Origin: Sphaerochaeta sp.
GTDB taxonomy: Bacteria; Spirochaetota; Spirochaetia; Sphaerochaetales; Sphaerochaetaceae
Length of the DNA stretch: 64,000 nucleotides
Direction: 5' to 3'
Assembly (NCBI GenBank): GCA_018399495.1
Contig: JAGYOG010000007.1
Coordinates: 1-64,000, forward strand
In this document: positions 53,592 to 62,447 of the stretch, piece after piece
Position numbering within the stretch: the stretch's first letter is position 1
Layout of the letters: each line of letters starts with the position of its first letter
Notes under the pieces: generated by a model
Seen by the model: the letters and a program-made list of their open reading frames with translations, nothing else
Databases searched by the model: none
What the model was told of the DNA's origin: nothing
Position numbers and translations under genes: made by a program

Positions 53592-55440
53592 CCTACGATA
53601 AACCCAAAAGTAGAACCATATCCTACTCAACCCTCTTAGTACCGTTGATTCTTGCATTTCAGAGCACTTTTTCCCACTTTTAGTTGCATTCTGAAGCCCT
53701 TTGGTGTATCCTGTATATGGTTATACTTATAACTATATACAGGTAGCTGAGAGGTAGGGACTCATGGCATTCATAAAAGCGCAGAAACTGGTGAGAAATG
53801 AGGATGGGAGTGTCAGGTCAGGCAGCGCCGCGATCATGACTACTGAATACGACTCCTCATACAAAGGGCGGTCCCGTCATAGAACCAGAGAGAAGCTTGG
53901 AAAAGTTATATCTCTAGATGCCACAGGGAAAAGTGGAGTGTTCCTGTCTCCGACCAGAGGGCTTGTAGCCTATGATTCGGTATCCGATACCTTTGAAATC
54001 ATTGGAAAGGAAGATTCAAGGATCAAGGGCAGTGACCTCTTTGCGGAGCCCGAAATTCATACTGTTTTCGGTGATGTCTACCTCTTTCTCCAGTTTTGTC
54101 AAAAATCAGGCCTGCTCAGGGTTCTGCGGAAGGCTTTTTCACAAGACAAGGAGTACGAGAGGGTTCTTTCGCATCTGCTTCACTCGGTCCTGAAGGACGG
54201 GTCCAAGGTCTCTTGCGACGATTTCATTGGCAAATCCTTCGCTTCCTATCTTTTTGATGAGATTCCCTCCGGTTCCCTTGGGAGCGATACCGTATACTTC
54301 TCTATGATGGGCGAAGACACAAGCAGGGTTGCCTTCTTCAAGGCGTTTGTCTCCCATATGAGAACAACCGATTCTGAGTTTGGCACCAGTTGCTACGTTG
54401 ATTCGACACCCTTGCCCAATACCATCCGGGACAACCCGTTCAACGCCCTGTGCAGCCATGGGATAGAATCTACCTCCATCCAGACAAGGCTGGTACTCGT
54501 ATTGGATGATAAGACGGGTTTCCCCGTATGGTATTCAATTATACCCGGCAACGTCCTGGACCTGAGCACCCTCCAATCGACAATGGAGGATGTAGCCGAA
54601 ACTCTTGATATCTGCATCAGCAATTTCGTGCTTGATGCAGGGTATGCAAGCAAGGCCCTGATCGAGGCATTCCATTGTGGTAACGAGAAGGGAAAAACCA
54701 TGACCGTGCGCATGCCTGCAAAGAACGGCTATCCACACAAAACTCTTTACCATCAGACAAAGAAGTTGATGGGTAATGCCAAGTATGAGTTCATCCGACA
54801 TGGCCACACCTATTTCGGCAAGCATTTCGAGACCGACATCTTCGGGCTCAAGATGCATGCCTATGTATATGTGGACAAGGACAATGCTCTGGAAGGGAGC
54901 AGGAACTACCGCCTGAAACATGAGGATGAATACCAAGCTATGACAGACAAGGAGAAGAACTGGACTTCTGTACGATTCGGCTTCTTTGTCCTTCTTTCCA
55001 CCGAGCTGAAAGAACCTGACGCTAAGCTGGATGACTATTTTGGCAGGACCCAGATCGAGACAGTGTTCAAGACCAGCAAGGAGTACTTGAACCTGCTGCC
55101 GCTATCCAAATGGTCGGATCTTACCGTCAGGGGAAAGATTCTCTCTGATATCATATCGACCATCGCCTTGTTGCAAATGAGGAAAAAACTCTCAAAACCT
55201 GGCATTTCAACATGCAAGCTGATAGGGAAGACCCAGTCGCTCATGTGCACAAAGAAGAAGGATGGGACGATGATTATTGAAGTCCCGAACAAGCAGGTCA
55301 GGGATTTCTATCAGGAGCTGAAGGTGAAAGTGCCATCTTCACTAAACCTGAAGGAGTTCAAGGCTGATACCCTAAAACTGAAAGCTAACGTGTCAAAAAA
55401 ATGAACTGATTTATGGTTCTACTTTTGTGTTTATCGTAGG
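53592..55440 (+). mobile_element. Complete IS1634-like insertion sequence, 1849 bp
   Basis: Terminal inverted repeats of 26 bp, starting CCTACGATAAAC, lie at 53592-53617 and 55415-55440 with one mismatch. A 5-bp direct repeat GTAAG flanks the element at 53587-53591 and 55441-55445. It has one intact transposase gene and shows no decay, so it is a recent insertion and may be active. Confidence 0.92.
53764..55404 (+). CDS. IS1634-like DDE transposase
   Basis: The 546-residue protein has the DDE residues in SCYVDSTPLPN, NFVLDAGYAS and FGRTQIETVFKTS. An N-terminal region of the IS1634/IS4-type (RHRTREKLGKVISLD) precedes them. It is full length. The ribosome site is GAGGTAGGG ahead of the ATG. 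Confidence 0.9.
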   Translation: MAFIKAQKLVRNEDGSVRSGSAAIMTTEYDSSYKGRSRHRTREKLGKVISLDATGKSGVFLSPTRGLVAYDSVSDTFEIIGKEDSRIKGSDLFAEPEIHTVFGDVYLFLQFCQKSGLLRVLRKAFSQDKEYERVLSHLLHSVLKDGSKVSCDDFIGKSFASYLFDEIPSGSLGSDTVYFSMMGEDTSRVAFFKAFVSHMRTTDSEFGTSCYVDSTPLPNTIRDNPFNALCSHGIESTSIQTRLVLVLDDKTGFPVWYSIIPGNVLDLSTLQSTMEDVAETLDICISNFVLDAGYASKALIEAFHCGNEKGKTMTVRMPAKNGYPHKTLYHQTKKLMGNAKYEFIRHGHTYFGKHFETDIFGLKMHAYVYVDKDNALEGSRNYRLKHEDEYQAMTDKEKNWTSVRFGFFVLLSTELKEPDAKLDDYFGRTQIETVFKTSKEYLNLLPLSKWSDLTVRGKILSDIISTIALLQMRKKLSKPGISTCKLIGKTQSLMCTKKKDGTMIIEVPNKQVRDFYQELKVKVPSSLNLKEFKADTLKLKANVSKK

Positions 55441-55453
55441 GTAAGACTCTAGT

Positions 55454-55669
55454 TAGGAGTTACGCATAAAATGGTTGAAAGCGAGTGACAATTGGTTGCA
55501 CTACAAGCATAAGAGCAAGACGAGAAAGTCGAGAGAAACCTCATTTTGAGGCAGAATTCGCTTTTTCTCTTGCTTTTCTTTTGCCGTATATTAATCTTTA
55601 CTTAATACATTCGATGCCATGCATATGCCCGTAGGCATCTGTCAAGAAGAGTTTAGTGCGTATGTCCTA
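55454..55669. mobile_element. 216-bp MITE derived from the ISAs1-like element
   Basis: The left end TAGGAGTTACGCATAAA and the right end (read inward on the minus strand) TAGGACATACGCACTAAA match the ends of the 20638-22978 element. The left ~165 bp align with that element's left leader, and the last 19 bp match its right end at 17 of 19 positions. Flanks AGACTCTAGT (55444-55453) and AGTCTCTAGT (55670-55679) form a 10-bp target duplication with one mismatch. There is no ORF. Confidence 0.8.
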
Positions 55670-55783
55670 AGTCTCTAGTGAACCATGCGAATTGAGACTT
55701 GTATCACACTAATGCAAGTGATAGGATGAAGCGACTAGCTTTTCCAGATTTTAGATTGTGTATTAGTAATGAAGGATTATTGC

Positions 55784-57373
55784 ATGAACAAAACACGAGC
55801 ACACGTTGTCTTTGTACTCATTCTCTTGGTGTGTTGTATATTTACCTTGGGTGCAGAGGAAACCGGTTTGGTTATCCGCAGCCCCTTGTTTGGCCCACAA
55901 ATAAAAGCATCCCCCAGTGTGGAGAATCTGGAAGTCCAGTCCTTTTCAGCACAGCTTGGTCTTCTCTCACAGTCCCCAGTATATGATGAGGAGCAACGTC
56001 TGCTTAGTGCTGTGAGCAATGGCTCCTATCCTGTTACTCCGGGAGATACCTTCCGCTTGGTCTATTTGGATGGAATGAAAAGTGTGACAGTCGATTTACA
56101 AGTCGACGAATTGAGTAGTGTTGCCATTCCTGGCCTTGGAGCCATCGATGGAAAAGGCAAGACCTTTGCGCAGATACGGAAAGCCATCTATGATATGGTA
56201 AGAACCTACTACAGTTATTCCAATCCACAGCTAGTTTTCATACGCACGGGGTCCTTCATGGTTTCAGTGGTAGGAGAGGTGGTGGGAACCAGAGTGGTCC
56301 CCGCTTGGGGTCTTACTCGTCTCTCTGAAGTGCTCCAGAATGCTACTCCCTATGCTTCAACGAGGAATGTCCGTATCCGTCACGCTGATGGTAGTGAAGA
56401 AGTGTTCGATCTGTATAAGGCGATGCGTGAAGGAATCTTGGAGCAAGATCCACTGCTGAGAAGTGGTGATGTCATTACTCTTGACCGCTGTGAAACGCTG
56501 GTCATGTTGAGTGGCCGGGTGTATGAGGAAGGTACCTACCAACTCCTGCAGTCAGATCGTCTGGAAGATCTCCTGGCTACCTATGGAGGGGGGGTGCTCT
56601 CTTCTGCTGATGTACAAAACATTAGGATTCAACGGTACAACCCTGATAGTGGTGCTTGGTATGTGCAATATGTCAATTTACTCGAGCAACCAGATTATAC
56701 ATTATCCCATCTTGATCAAGTCATTGTTGATGCACAGCAACCCAGCCAGCAGACGGTAACTGTTGAAGGAGCCGTATCCTCCAGTGAGGTCTATGATTCT
56801 CTTTCATCAACTGCGTTGGTTGGGTATCCATCCGGAAGGATTTTCTACCAGTACTATCCAGGGGAAAGCATGAAGCAAATGCTTGCATCCCTCTCTTCGC
56901 GTTTCCTTACTGTAAGTGATTTGGAAGGAGCTTACCTACTTCGGTCCGGAAAGCGAATTCCTCTCAATATTCAGAGGATACTCTATGGGGAGGATGAGAA
57001 TCAGTCGATGCAACTGGAAAGCGGCGATACACTCTTGATCCCCTTCACCCAGCGATTGGTTACAGTCAGTGGTGGGGTGGTTCGACCTGGAGTGTTTGCA
57101 TATGTCCCGGACAAGACAGTGAATTACTATCTTTCTTTGGCCGGAGGTTTGAGTGACGATGCTGCCTACCCGACAGATTTGAAAGTGCAAGGTCCTGATG
57201 GTAAGACATTGGGATTGGGAGACCCCATTTCCCCAGAGACCACCATCGCGGTGGCTAAAGAGACGTTGGCCAGGGACATTGCTCCTACGGTCGCTATCAT
57301 AGGCTTAGTGAGTTCCATCCTTGGAATCATTGCCACGGTTGTGAACATCATCTTGGATTCCAAGAGCCTGTAG
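55784..57373 (+). CDS. Polysaccharide export protein with SLBB domains
   Basis: The 529-residue protein has a signal MNKTRAHVVFVLILLVCCIF. It begins with a Wza-type poly-export domain (VTPGDTFRLVYLDG) followed by repeated SLBB segments such as VSVVGEVVGTRVVPAWGLTR, VMLSGRVYEEGTY and VTVSGGVVRPGVFAYVP. A C-terminal hydrophobic helix (VAIIGLVSSILGIIATVV) may anchor it. It should form or feed an outer-membrane conduit for capsule or exopolysaccharide. GAAGGA lies seven bases ahead of ATG 55784. Confidence 0.88.
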   Translation: MNKTRAHVVFVLILLVCCIFTLGAEETGLVIRSPLFGPQIKASPSVENLEVQSFSAQLGLLSQSPVYDEEQRLLSAVSNGSYPVTPGDTFRLVYLDGMKSVTVDLQVDELSSVAIPGLGAIDGKGKTFAQIRKAIYDMVRTYYSYSNPQLVFIRTGSFMVSVVGEVVGTRVVPAWGLTRLSEVLQNATPYASTRNVRIRHADGSEEVFDLYKAMREGILEQDPLLRSGDVITLDRCETLVMLSGRVYEEGTYQLLQSDRLEDLLATYGGGVLSSADVQNIRIQRYNPDSGAWYVQYVNLLEQPDYTLSHLDQVIVDAQQPSQQTVTVEGAVSSSEVYDSLSSTALVGYPSGRIFYQYYPGESMKQMLASLSSRFLTVSDLEGAYLLRSGKRIPLNIQRILYGEDENQSMQLESGDTLLIPFTQRLVTVSGGVVRPGVFAYVPDKTVNYYLSLAGGLSDDAAYPTDLKVQGPDGKTLGLGDPISPETTIAVAKETLARDIAPTVAIIGLVSSILGIIATVVNIILDSKSL

Positions 57374-57382
57374 GAGAAGCAG

Positions 57383-59941
57383 ATGAGTCAGCAGGAAGAA
57401 TATACACAGTCAATAAGTCCCTTTGATGCTGGAGAAGAGGGCATTTCCATTGCAGAGTTGCTCCACATATTTCACAAGCGCCTGCGTTGGTTTTTTGTAG
57501 GCTTCATCCTGGTTGTGGGGCTTGCCTTCGGCTATTTGCAAATTGCCATTCCCCAATTTGAGTCAGAAGTTTCGGTTTTGGTTGATCCTATCCAGACATC
57601 GTCCTCTTTCGAATCCTTGATGGATATATCAGCTTCGAGTACGAAGATTGCTACAGAAGTTGAGTTGATCACCAGCCGTAGCAACATTGACTATGCGCTC
57701 AGTACTTTGGATTTGTCACAATATACGAATGCAGATGGATTTGATTACCGAGACAAACTCGTGTTGGGCAATCTGAAAGAGCGGATTGTAGTTTCAACGG
57801 TGAAGGATACCAACATCGTAAGAATCAAGGTCACCGATGAAAATCCTGCCTTCGCTCGTGATTTTGCCAATTCTTTGGCCTCTAGCTACGATAAGCTACT
57901 CACCGGTATTGCAAAGAACTCGAAAACTGCGCAGCGTGAGTTTATCGAGTCACAGATTCCCATCAACGACCGTGCTCTCTCTGCTGCAGGGGACGCCTTG
58001 GGTGATTTTAGGGAGAACAGTGATATTATTCAGTTGACCGACAAGAGCTCGTTGTTGGTCGAGCAGATTTCCTATTATACCTTACGATTGGAACCCTTGA
58101 AACTGCAAATGCAGGAAGCAATGGTATTCTTGGATTCATACAACGAAGGTCTTTCCCAGGCTGGTGTTGAAGGAGTTCTATCCCTCGACGATCTTCGCAA
58201 GGATCCTGTGATTGCAGAAAAATTGAATGATCTTGCAGCTTGGAAAACAGAATTGACCATGTATGAGTCGCTGAGCAATCCCTCAACTGCACAGGCTCAG
58301 GTCTCCATGCCCATGGATTCTTCTTCCCGTACCTATGTGATCAGCAGTGCCATGAACCAATTGAACAAGGACCTGCTTGACCGCGTTTCCCTGCTTACCC
58401 GATCATACGGGAATGAGAACAATACCCAAGCCATTGTACAAGCACTTACCACTGAGGTAGGTATCCAGGTCTTGGAGGAGCGGGGAGAAGTCTTTATTTC
58501 CGAACTTTCCCAATTGCCTGTCCTTGAGCGGCGCCTCTCAGAGTTGCAGCGGGATGTACAAATCTATGAAGCCATCGGTTTGAAGCTTCGGGAGATGTTG
58601 GAGGAAGTCAAACTGATCGAGGCTTCGGTTAGCGGCAATGTGACCGTTGTCGATGAGGCAATCCTTCCACGCAATCCTGTCAGCCCGAACAGGCTACTGA
58701 TTTTGGCTGTTGCAGTGTTGTTGGGTGCAGCCTTTGGTCTTTTACTTACCTTAGCCATTGAGGCATTGGATGTTTCCATCCAGACAGAGCAACAAATCCA
58801 GAAGATTGTAGGCAAGGATGTGCCTATCTTGGGGTGGATCCCTATGATGAAGGTCTCAAATCTAGACTTATATCCTACCCTAATTGTACATAACGATCCG
58901 CTCTCCTTCGAATCAGAACGGTTCAAGCTGGTTGCGAATATGCTGTATAACCGTAGTGAAAACCATGTTTTTTCCATCACATCCTGTTCCATGGCAGAGG
59001 GGAAGAGTACTATTATCGGGAATATTGCCATTGCCTTGGCCCAGATGGGTAGCAAGGTGTTGGTAGTTGATGGCGATCTCCGTTTACCCAGTATGGAACG
59101 ATATTTCCGTCTGAAACACCGAGAAGTGGGATTGGTTGATTATGTCACCAAGAAGGCAACACTTGAGGAGTGTATTCTTAAGCCAATTGATAAGGTTCCC
59201 GAACTGCACTTGTTGCCTCCTGGCAATGCTCCTTTGGTGCATGCCGGCATCTTCTCAAATCCGCGGTATACTCAACTGATACACTATTTGGAGAGTGTGT
59301 ATGACTTTGTCATCATTGACGCACCTCCTTTGGACTCAGCAAGTGAACTGCTTTCCATCAGCAAGCACGTTGATGGATTGATTATCACTGTTCGTGCCGG
59401 CATTACCAGCAAGGGCTCTCTCTTCGATTTGATCAGTAGCTTGAAAACGGCAAATGTGCCCATCAGTGGTGTTGTGTTCAATGGAGTGGTTCCTGGCTCG
59501 GTCGGAACCGGGTACCGTTACGGCTACGGTTATGGGTATGGCAAGGGATATGGATATGGTTCCTATGCTTCTCGTTATAGTGCCACAGATAGCTCAGGGA
59601 CATTGAAGAAACGTAGAAAACACCATGTACGTAAACGTTCCAATGGTTGGTATCGCAAAATGTACAAGCGTGATCTGAAGAATCGTGGTAAGATTTCACC
59701 AGAGCAGTTTGATGCTGTGCTTGCCTTTGGTCCAGATGCTCTTTACCCAACAATTGCAGATTGGGTTGATGCAGAGCGTGAAAATGTGCATTCTCAACTT
59801 AAAGAGACCAAGAAAGTGAAAAAAACTGAAGGTAAACAAGAAGAACCTCAGCAACCTTCATCTCCGGTACAGGATGACTTTTTACATCTTTCTGATATAG
59901 AGAATGATGCTGATGCAGTTGGTAAGAAAATAGAGGAGTAA
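57383..59941 (+). CDS. Wzc-like tyrosine autokinase (BY-kinase) with long basic C-terminus
   Basis: The 852-residue protein has an N-terminal Wzz-type domain with membrane helices at about 35-55 and 437-460. The cytoplasmic kinase has Walker A SMAEGKST (about 536-543), A' VLVVDGDLRLP and Walker B VIIDAPPL. A tyrosine cluster (YRYGYGYGYGKGYGYGSY) at about 709-730 is the autophosphorylation site. Uncommonly, about 115 more residues follow: a basic part (KKRRKHHVRKRSNGWYRKMY) and an acidic tail. It controls chain length and export with the SLBB protein nine bases upstream. No glycosyltransferases lie near. Confidence 0.9.
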   Translation: MSQQEEYTQSISPFDAGEEGISIAELLHIFHKRLRWFFVGFILVVGLAFGYLQIAIPQFESEVSVLVDPIQTSSSFESLMDISASSTKIATEVELITSRSNIDYALSTLDLSQYTNADGFDYRDKLVLGNLKERIVVSTVKDTNIVRIKVTDENPAFARDFANSLASSYDKLLTGIAKNSKTAQREFIESQIPINDRALSAAGDALGDFRENSDIIQLTDKSSLLVEQISYYTLRLEPLKLQMQEAMVFLDSYNEGLSQAGVEGVLSLDDLRKDPVIAEKLNDLAAWKTELTMYESLSNPSTAQAQVSMPMDSSSRTYVISSAMNQLNKDLLDRVSLLTRSYGNENNTQAIVQALTTEVGIQVLEERGEVFISELSQLPVLERRLSELQRDVQIYEAIGLKLREMLEEVKLIEASVSGNVTVVDEAILPRNPVSPNRLLILAVAVLLGAAFGLLLTLAIEALDVSIQTEQQIQKIVGKDVPILGWIPMMKVSNLDLYPTLIVHNDPLSFESERFKLVANMLYNRSENHVFSITSCSMAEGKSTIIGNIAIALAQMGSKVLVVDGDLRLPSMERYFRLKHREVGLVDYVTKKATLEECILKPIDKVPELHLLPPGNAPLVHAGIFSNPRYTQLIHYLESVYDFVIIDAPPLDSASELLSISKHVDGLIITVRAGITSKGSLFDLISSLKTANVPISGVVFNGVVPGSVGTGYRYGYGYGYGKGYGYGSYASRYSATDSSGTLKKRRKHHVRKRSNGWYRKMYKRDLKNRGKISPEQFDAVLAFGPDALYPTIADWVDAERENVHSQLKETKKVKKTEGKQEEPQQPSSPVQDDFLHLSDIENDADAVGKKIEE

Positions 59942-60001
59942 CCCTAGACAGAGCGTCTACTCTCTGCTAAGGTTTCCCAGAAGTAAAGAAGGAGGAATCC
60001 C

Positions 60002-60088
60002 ATGTGCAAGAAACGAAACAGTGTTGCGTGTAACGCTCTGGAATGGGAATCCCCTCAATATGATAGTGTAGTGAAGAGTCGGTCGTAG
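60002..60088 (+). CDS. Leader peptide of the pyrBI operon (28 residues)
   Basis: AAGGAGG stands a few bases ahead of an ATG at 60002 that opens a 28-codon frame beginning MCKKRNSVACNALEW. Its TAG (60086-60088) falls in the loop of the following terminator hairpin, so a ribosome reaching the end would disrupt the stem. This is the geometry of pyrL in enteric pyrBI attenuation. There is no long U-rich pause tract, so the sensing step could differ. Confidence 0.65.
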   Translation: MCKKRNSVACNALEWESPQYDSVVKSRS

Positions 60089-60104
60089 GGCCGGCTTTTT
60101 TTTT
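60077..60104 (+). terminator. Attenuator upstream of pyrBI
   Basis: AGTCGGTC (60077-60084) pairs with GGCCGGCT (60089-60096) around GTAG, and TTTTTTTTT follows (60096-60104). A ribosome site AAGGAG for pyrBI comes directly after. It is a strong Rho-independent terminator inside the leader. Confidence 0.85.
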
Positions 60105-60116
60105 GAAGGAGCCAAG

Positions 60117-61718
60117 ATGGAAAAACAGAACGTATTTGCAGGACGGTCGTTGTGTGTTATTGAGGATTTTTCCAAGGAAGAACGTATGTATCTTTTCGAT
60201 CAGGTACGTACCCTCAAGCAGGCAATGGAGCGTAGGGATGGAGCCAAGCTTACACCTTTTAGGATTGATGACAGGGATTTCGGAATTTATGAAGTGTTCT
60301 TGGAAAACAGCACCAGAACCAAGGAGTCCTTCAAGAATGCAGCAAACTTCCACCATGCAAAAGTGTCTGAGCTGAACAGCGACAGTTCTTCCTTCAACAA
60401 GGGGGAAAGTTATGCTGATACTTTCAACACACTTAGTGGATATGAGAATACCATCTTCATCATACGAAGCAAGGTTGAAGGGGTAACCAGGCATCTGGAG
60501 GAAGCCTGTGCTGCCTACGCAGAACGTAATAAATTATATCGCAAACCAGTGTTTATCAACGCAGGGGATGGGAAGCATGAGCATCCTACCCAGGAGTTGC
60601 TTGATGAGTTCACCTTTCTTGAAGACAACCAATGGAGCAACGAGGAATTGCATCTTGCCTTGGTAGGAGATCTCTTCCACGGCCGCACAGTACACTCAAA
60701 GGCTGATGGCCTGAAGATCTTTAAGCAGGTCAAGGTGGATTTGGTTGCCCCTGTTGAGCTGGCAATGCCGGAAGTCTACGTGAGCCGGATGGAGGAAAAT
60801 GGTTATCAAGTTCGCATCTTCTCTTCCATTGATGAGTACCTAGCACAACCTGATGTTGCCTCCAAGTGGTATTTTACCCGTCCACAGCTGGAGCGAATGG
60901 GGGACAGAATCCTACAGCGTCAGGAAGAGCTGCGTCGCTCCATTACCTTTAGAGAGGAGTTCATGAGCTTAATTAAGGAAGGGACGACCTTCTACCACCC
61001 TCTTCCACGACATAAGCTGACCCCAACCATCCCGATCTTTCTTGATGACACCACGCTCAATGGATGGGAACGGCAATCAATCAACGGCATGTATGTACGG
61101 ATTGTGCTGCTGTCATTGCTTGCAGGAAAAATCGGAAGTGATTTCATCCCAGTTTATAGAAAGGTAGTACCAGAAAGCGAAGATTACATTACAGAGGTTG
61201 ATCTGCAGACCCGAGTGGTGAAAGAGAAGAAAGTAAGCGAAGGAGTTCAGCCGATTCATAATGGGCTGGTCATTGACCACATTCTCAAGGGAGATAGCCC
61301 CAGCGAGATCAGGAAACATATGCGATTAATCAGCAGTGTGCTGGGTTTGGACGCGTACAAAGGTGGGGAGTGGGTAAGTACAAGTGGTCAGGAAGACGTT
61401 TACAAAGGAATCATCTTCCGCCCAGGTGAATACAGTCTTGACCGGAAGCAACTCAAGCGATTGAGTGCAATGGCCCCCGGTTGTACCCTGAACCTAATCA
61501 AGAATGGTAGGGTAATCAACAAATTCCGATTGCATCTTCCTCCCCGTATTTACAACTTTGAGAATCTTGCTTGCACAAATGAATCTTGTATCTCTCATCC
61601 TGACCAGGGAGAAGGGGTTCCTGCCATGTTCTATCGGACCAAGGACAATACCTTTGTCTGTGCCTACTGCAACAAGATACACACCTTCAAGGAAATCTGG
61701 AAGCGTGGAAGCAAATAA
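60117..61718 (+). CDS. pyrB: Aspartate carbamoyltransferase, catalytic and regulatory chains fused
   Basis: The 533-residue protein joins PyrB and PyrI. The catalytic part has ENSTRTKESF (65-69 STRTK), DGKHEHPTQELLDEF and FYHPLPRH. After about 335, the regulatory part begins (GVQPIHNGLVIDHILKG). It ends in a zinc site with CTNESC and CAYC. It makes carbamoyl aspartate in pyrimidine synthesis. The fusion is known from Thermotoga and some spirochaetes. AAGGAG is 6 bases before the ATG. Confidence 0.95.
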   Translation: MEKQNVFAGRSLCVIEDFSKEERMYLFDQVRTLKQAMERRDGAKLTPFRIDDRDFGIYEVFLENSTRTKESFKNAANFHHAKVSELNSDSSSFNKGESYADTFNTLSGYENTIFIIRSKVEGVTRHLEEACAAYAERNKLYRKPVFINAGDGKHEHPTQELLDEFTFLEDNQWSNEELHLALVGDLFHGRTVHSKADGLKIFKQVKVDLVAPVELAMPEVYVSRMEENGYQVRIFSSIDEYLAQPDVASKWYFTRPQLERMGDRILQRQEELRRSITFREEFMSLIKEGTTFYHPLPRHKLTPTIPIFLDDTTLNGWERQSINGMYVRIVLLSLLAGKIGSDFIPVYRKVVPESEDYITEVDLQTRVVKEKKVSEGVQPIHNGLVIDHILKGDSPSEIRKHMRLISSVLGLDAYKGGEWVSTSGQEDVYKGIIFRPGEYSLDRKQLKRLSAMAPGCTLNLIKNGRVINKFRLHLPPRIYNFENLACTNESCISHPDQGEGVPAMFYRTKDNTFVCAYCNKIHTFKEIWKRGSK

Positions 61719-61735
61719 GATACACTGGAGAGACC

Positions 61736-62434
61736 ATGAAACATATTGAAGCAATTACAAACCATTATGGGCCGATTCTGGCAAAGAAAGCCTTGGAACT
61801 TGGGGCGATCCGGCTCCAGGTACAGAATCCATTCACTTGGGCTAGCGGCTATCGTATGCCTATTTACAATGACAACAGGAGACTGCTTGCCGAAAGTGGT
61901 GCAAGAAAGTTGGTCAGTGAAGCCTTTGCTGCCATACTGGAGAGTCTTGGTTATGATCCAGACAACATCGCAGGAACCGCTACCGCCGGTATTCCCCATG
62001 CTACCACCCTGGCAGACAGACTTGGAAAGCCAATGAGTTACGTTCGGAGTTCCGGCAAGGACCACGGGCTTGGTCAACAGATCGAGGGTCTTGGACAAGG
62101 CGGTACCTATGAGGGAGCGAAGGTGCTTCTCATCGAGGATCTGATTTCTACTGGGGGTTCTTCCATCAAGGCGGTACAGGCAATTGCAAAAGCTGAAGGG
62201 GTTTGTCCCTACACCTTGGCAATCTTCACCTATGGATTTGTTGCAGCGCAGGAGGCTTTTGCCTCTTTGGACCCTGCTTGTGATTTTTTTACGATTCTTG
62301 ATTATAATGTGATGGTTGAAAGTGCCCAGGAAACAGGGTATGTAAACAGTGAGGAAGCTCGATTGCTCACATTATGGAGGGAAGACCCCTTTGGCTGGGG
62401 TGAGAAACTGGGATTCCCTAAAGTAGACCGGTAA
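61736..62434 (+). CDS. pyrE: Orotate phosphoribosyltransferase
   Basis: The 232-residue protein has the PRPP-binding motif VLLIEDLISTGGSS and the family region NDNRRLLAESGARKLV. It makes OMP from orotate and PRPP. It starts 18 bases after pyrBI and belongs to the same operon. Confidence 0.95.
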   Translation: MKHIEAITNHYGPILAKKALELGAIRLQVQNPFTWASGYRMPIYNDNRRLLAESGARKLVSEAFAAILESLGYDPDNIAGTATAGIPHATTLADRLGKPMSYVRSSGKDHGLGQQIEGLGQGGTYEGAKVLLIEDLISTGGSSIKAVQAIAKAEGVCPYTLAIFTYGFVAAQEAFASLDPACDFFTILDYNVMVESAQETGYVNSEEARLLTLWREDPFGWGEKLGFPKVDR

Positions 62435-62447
62435 GGAGAAGGTACGC

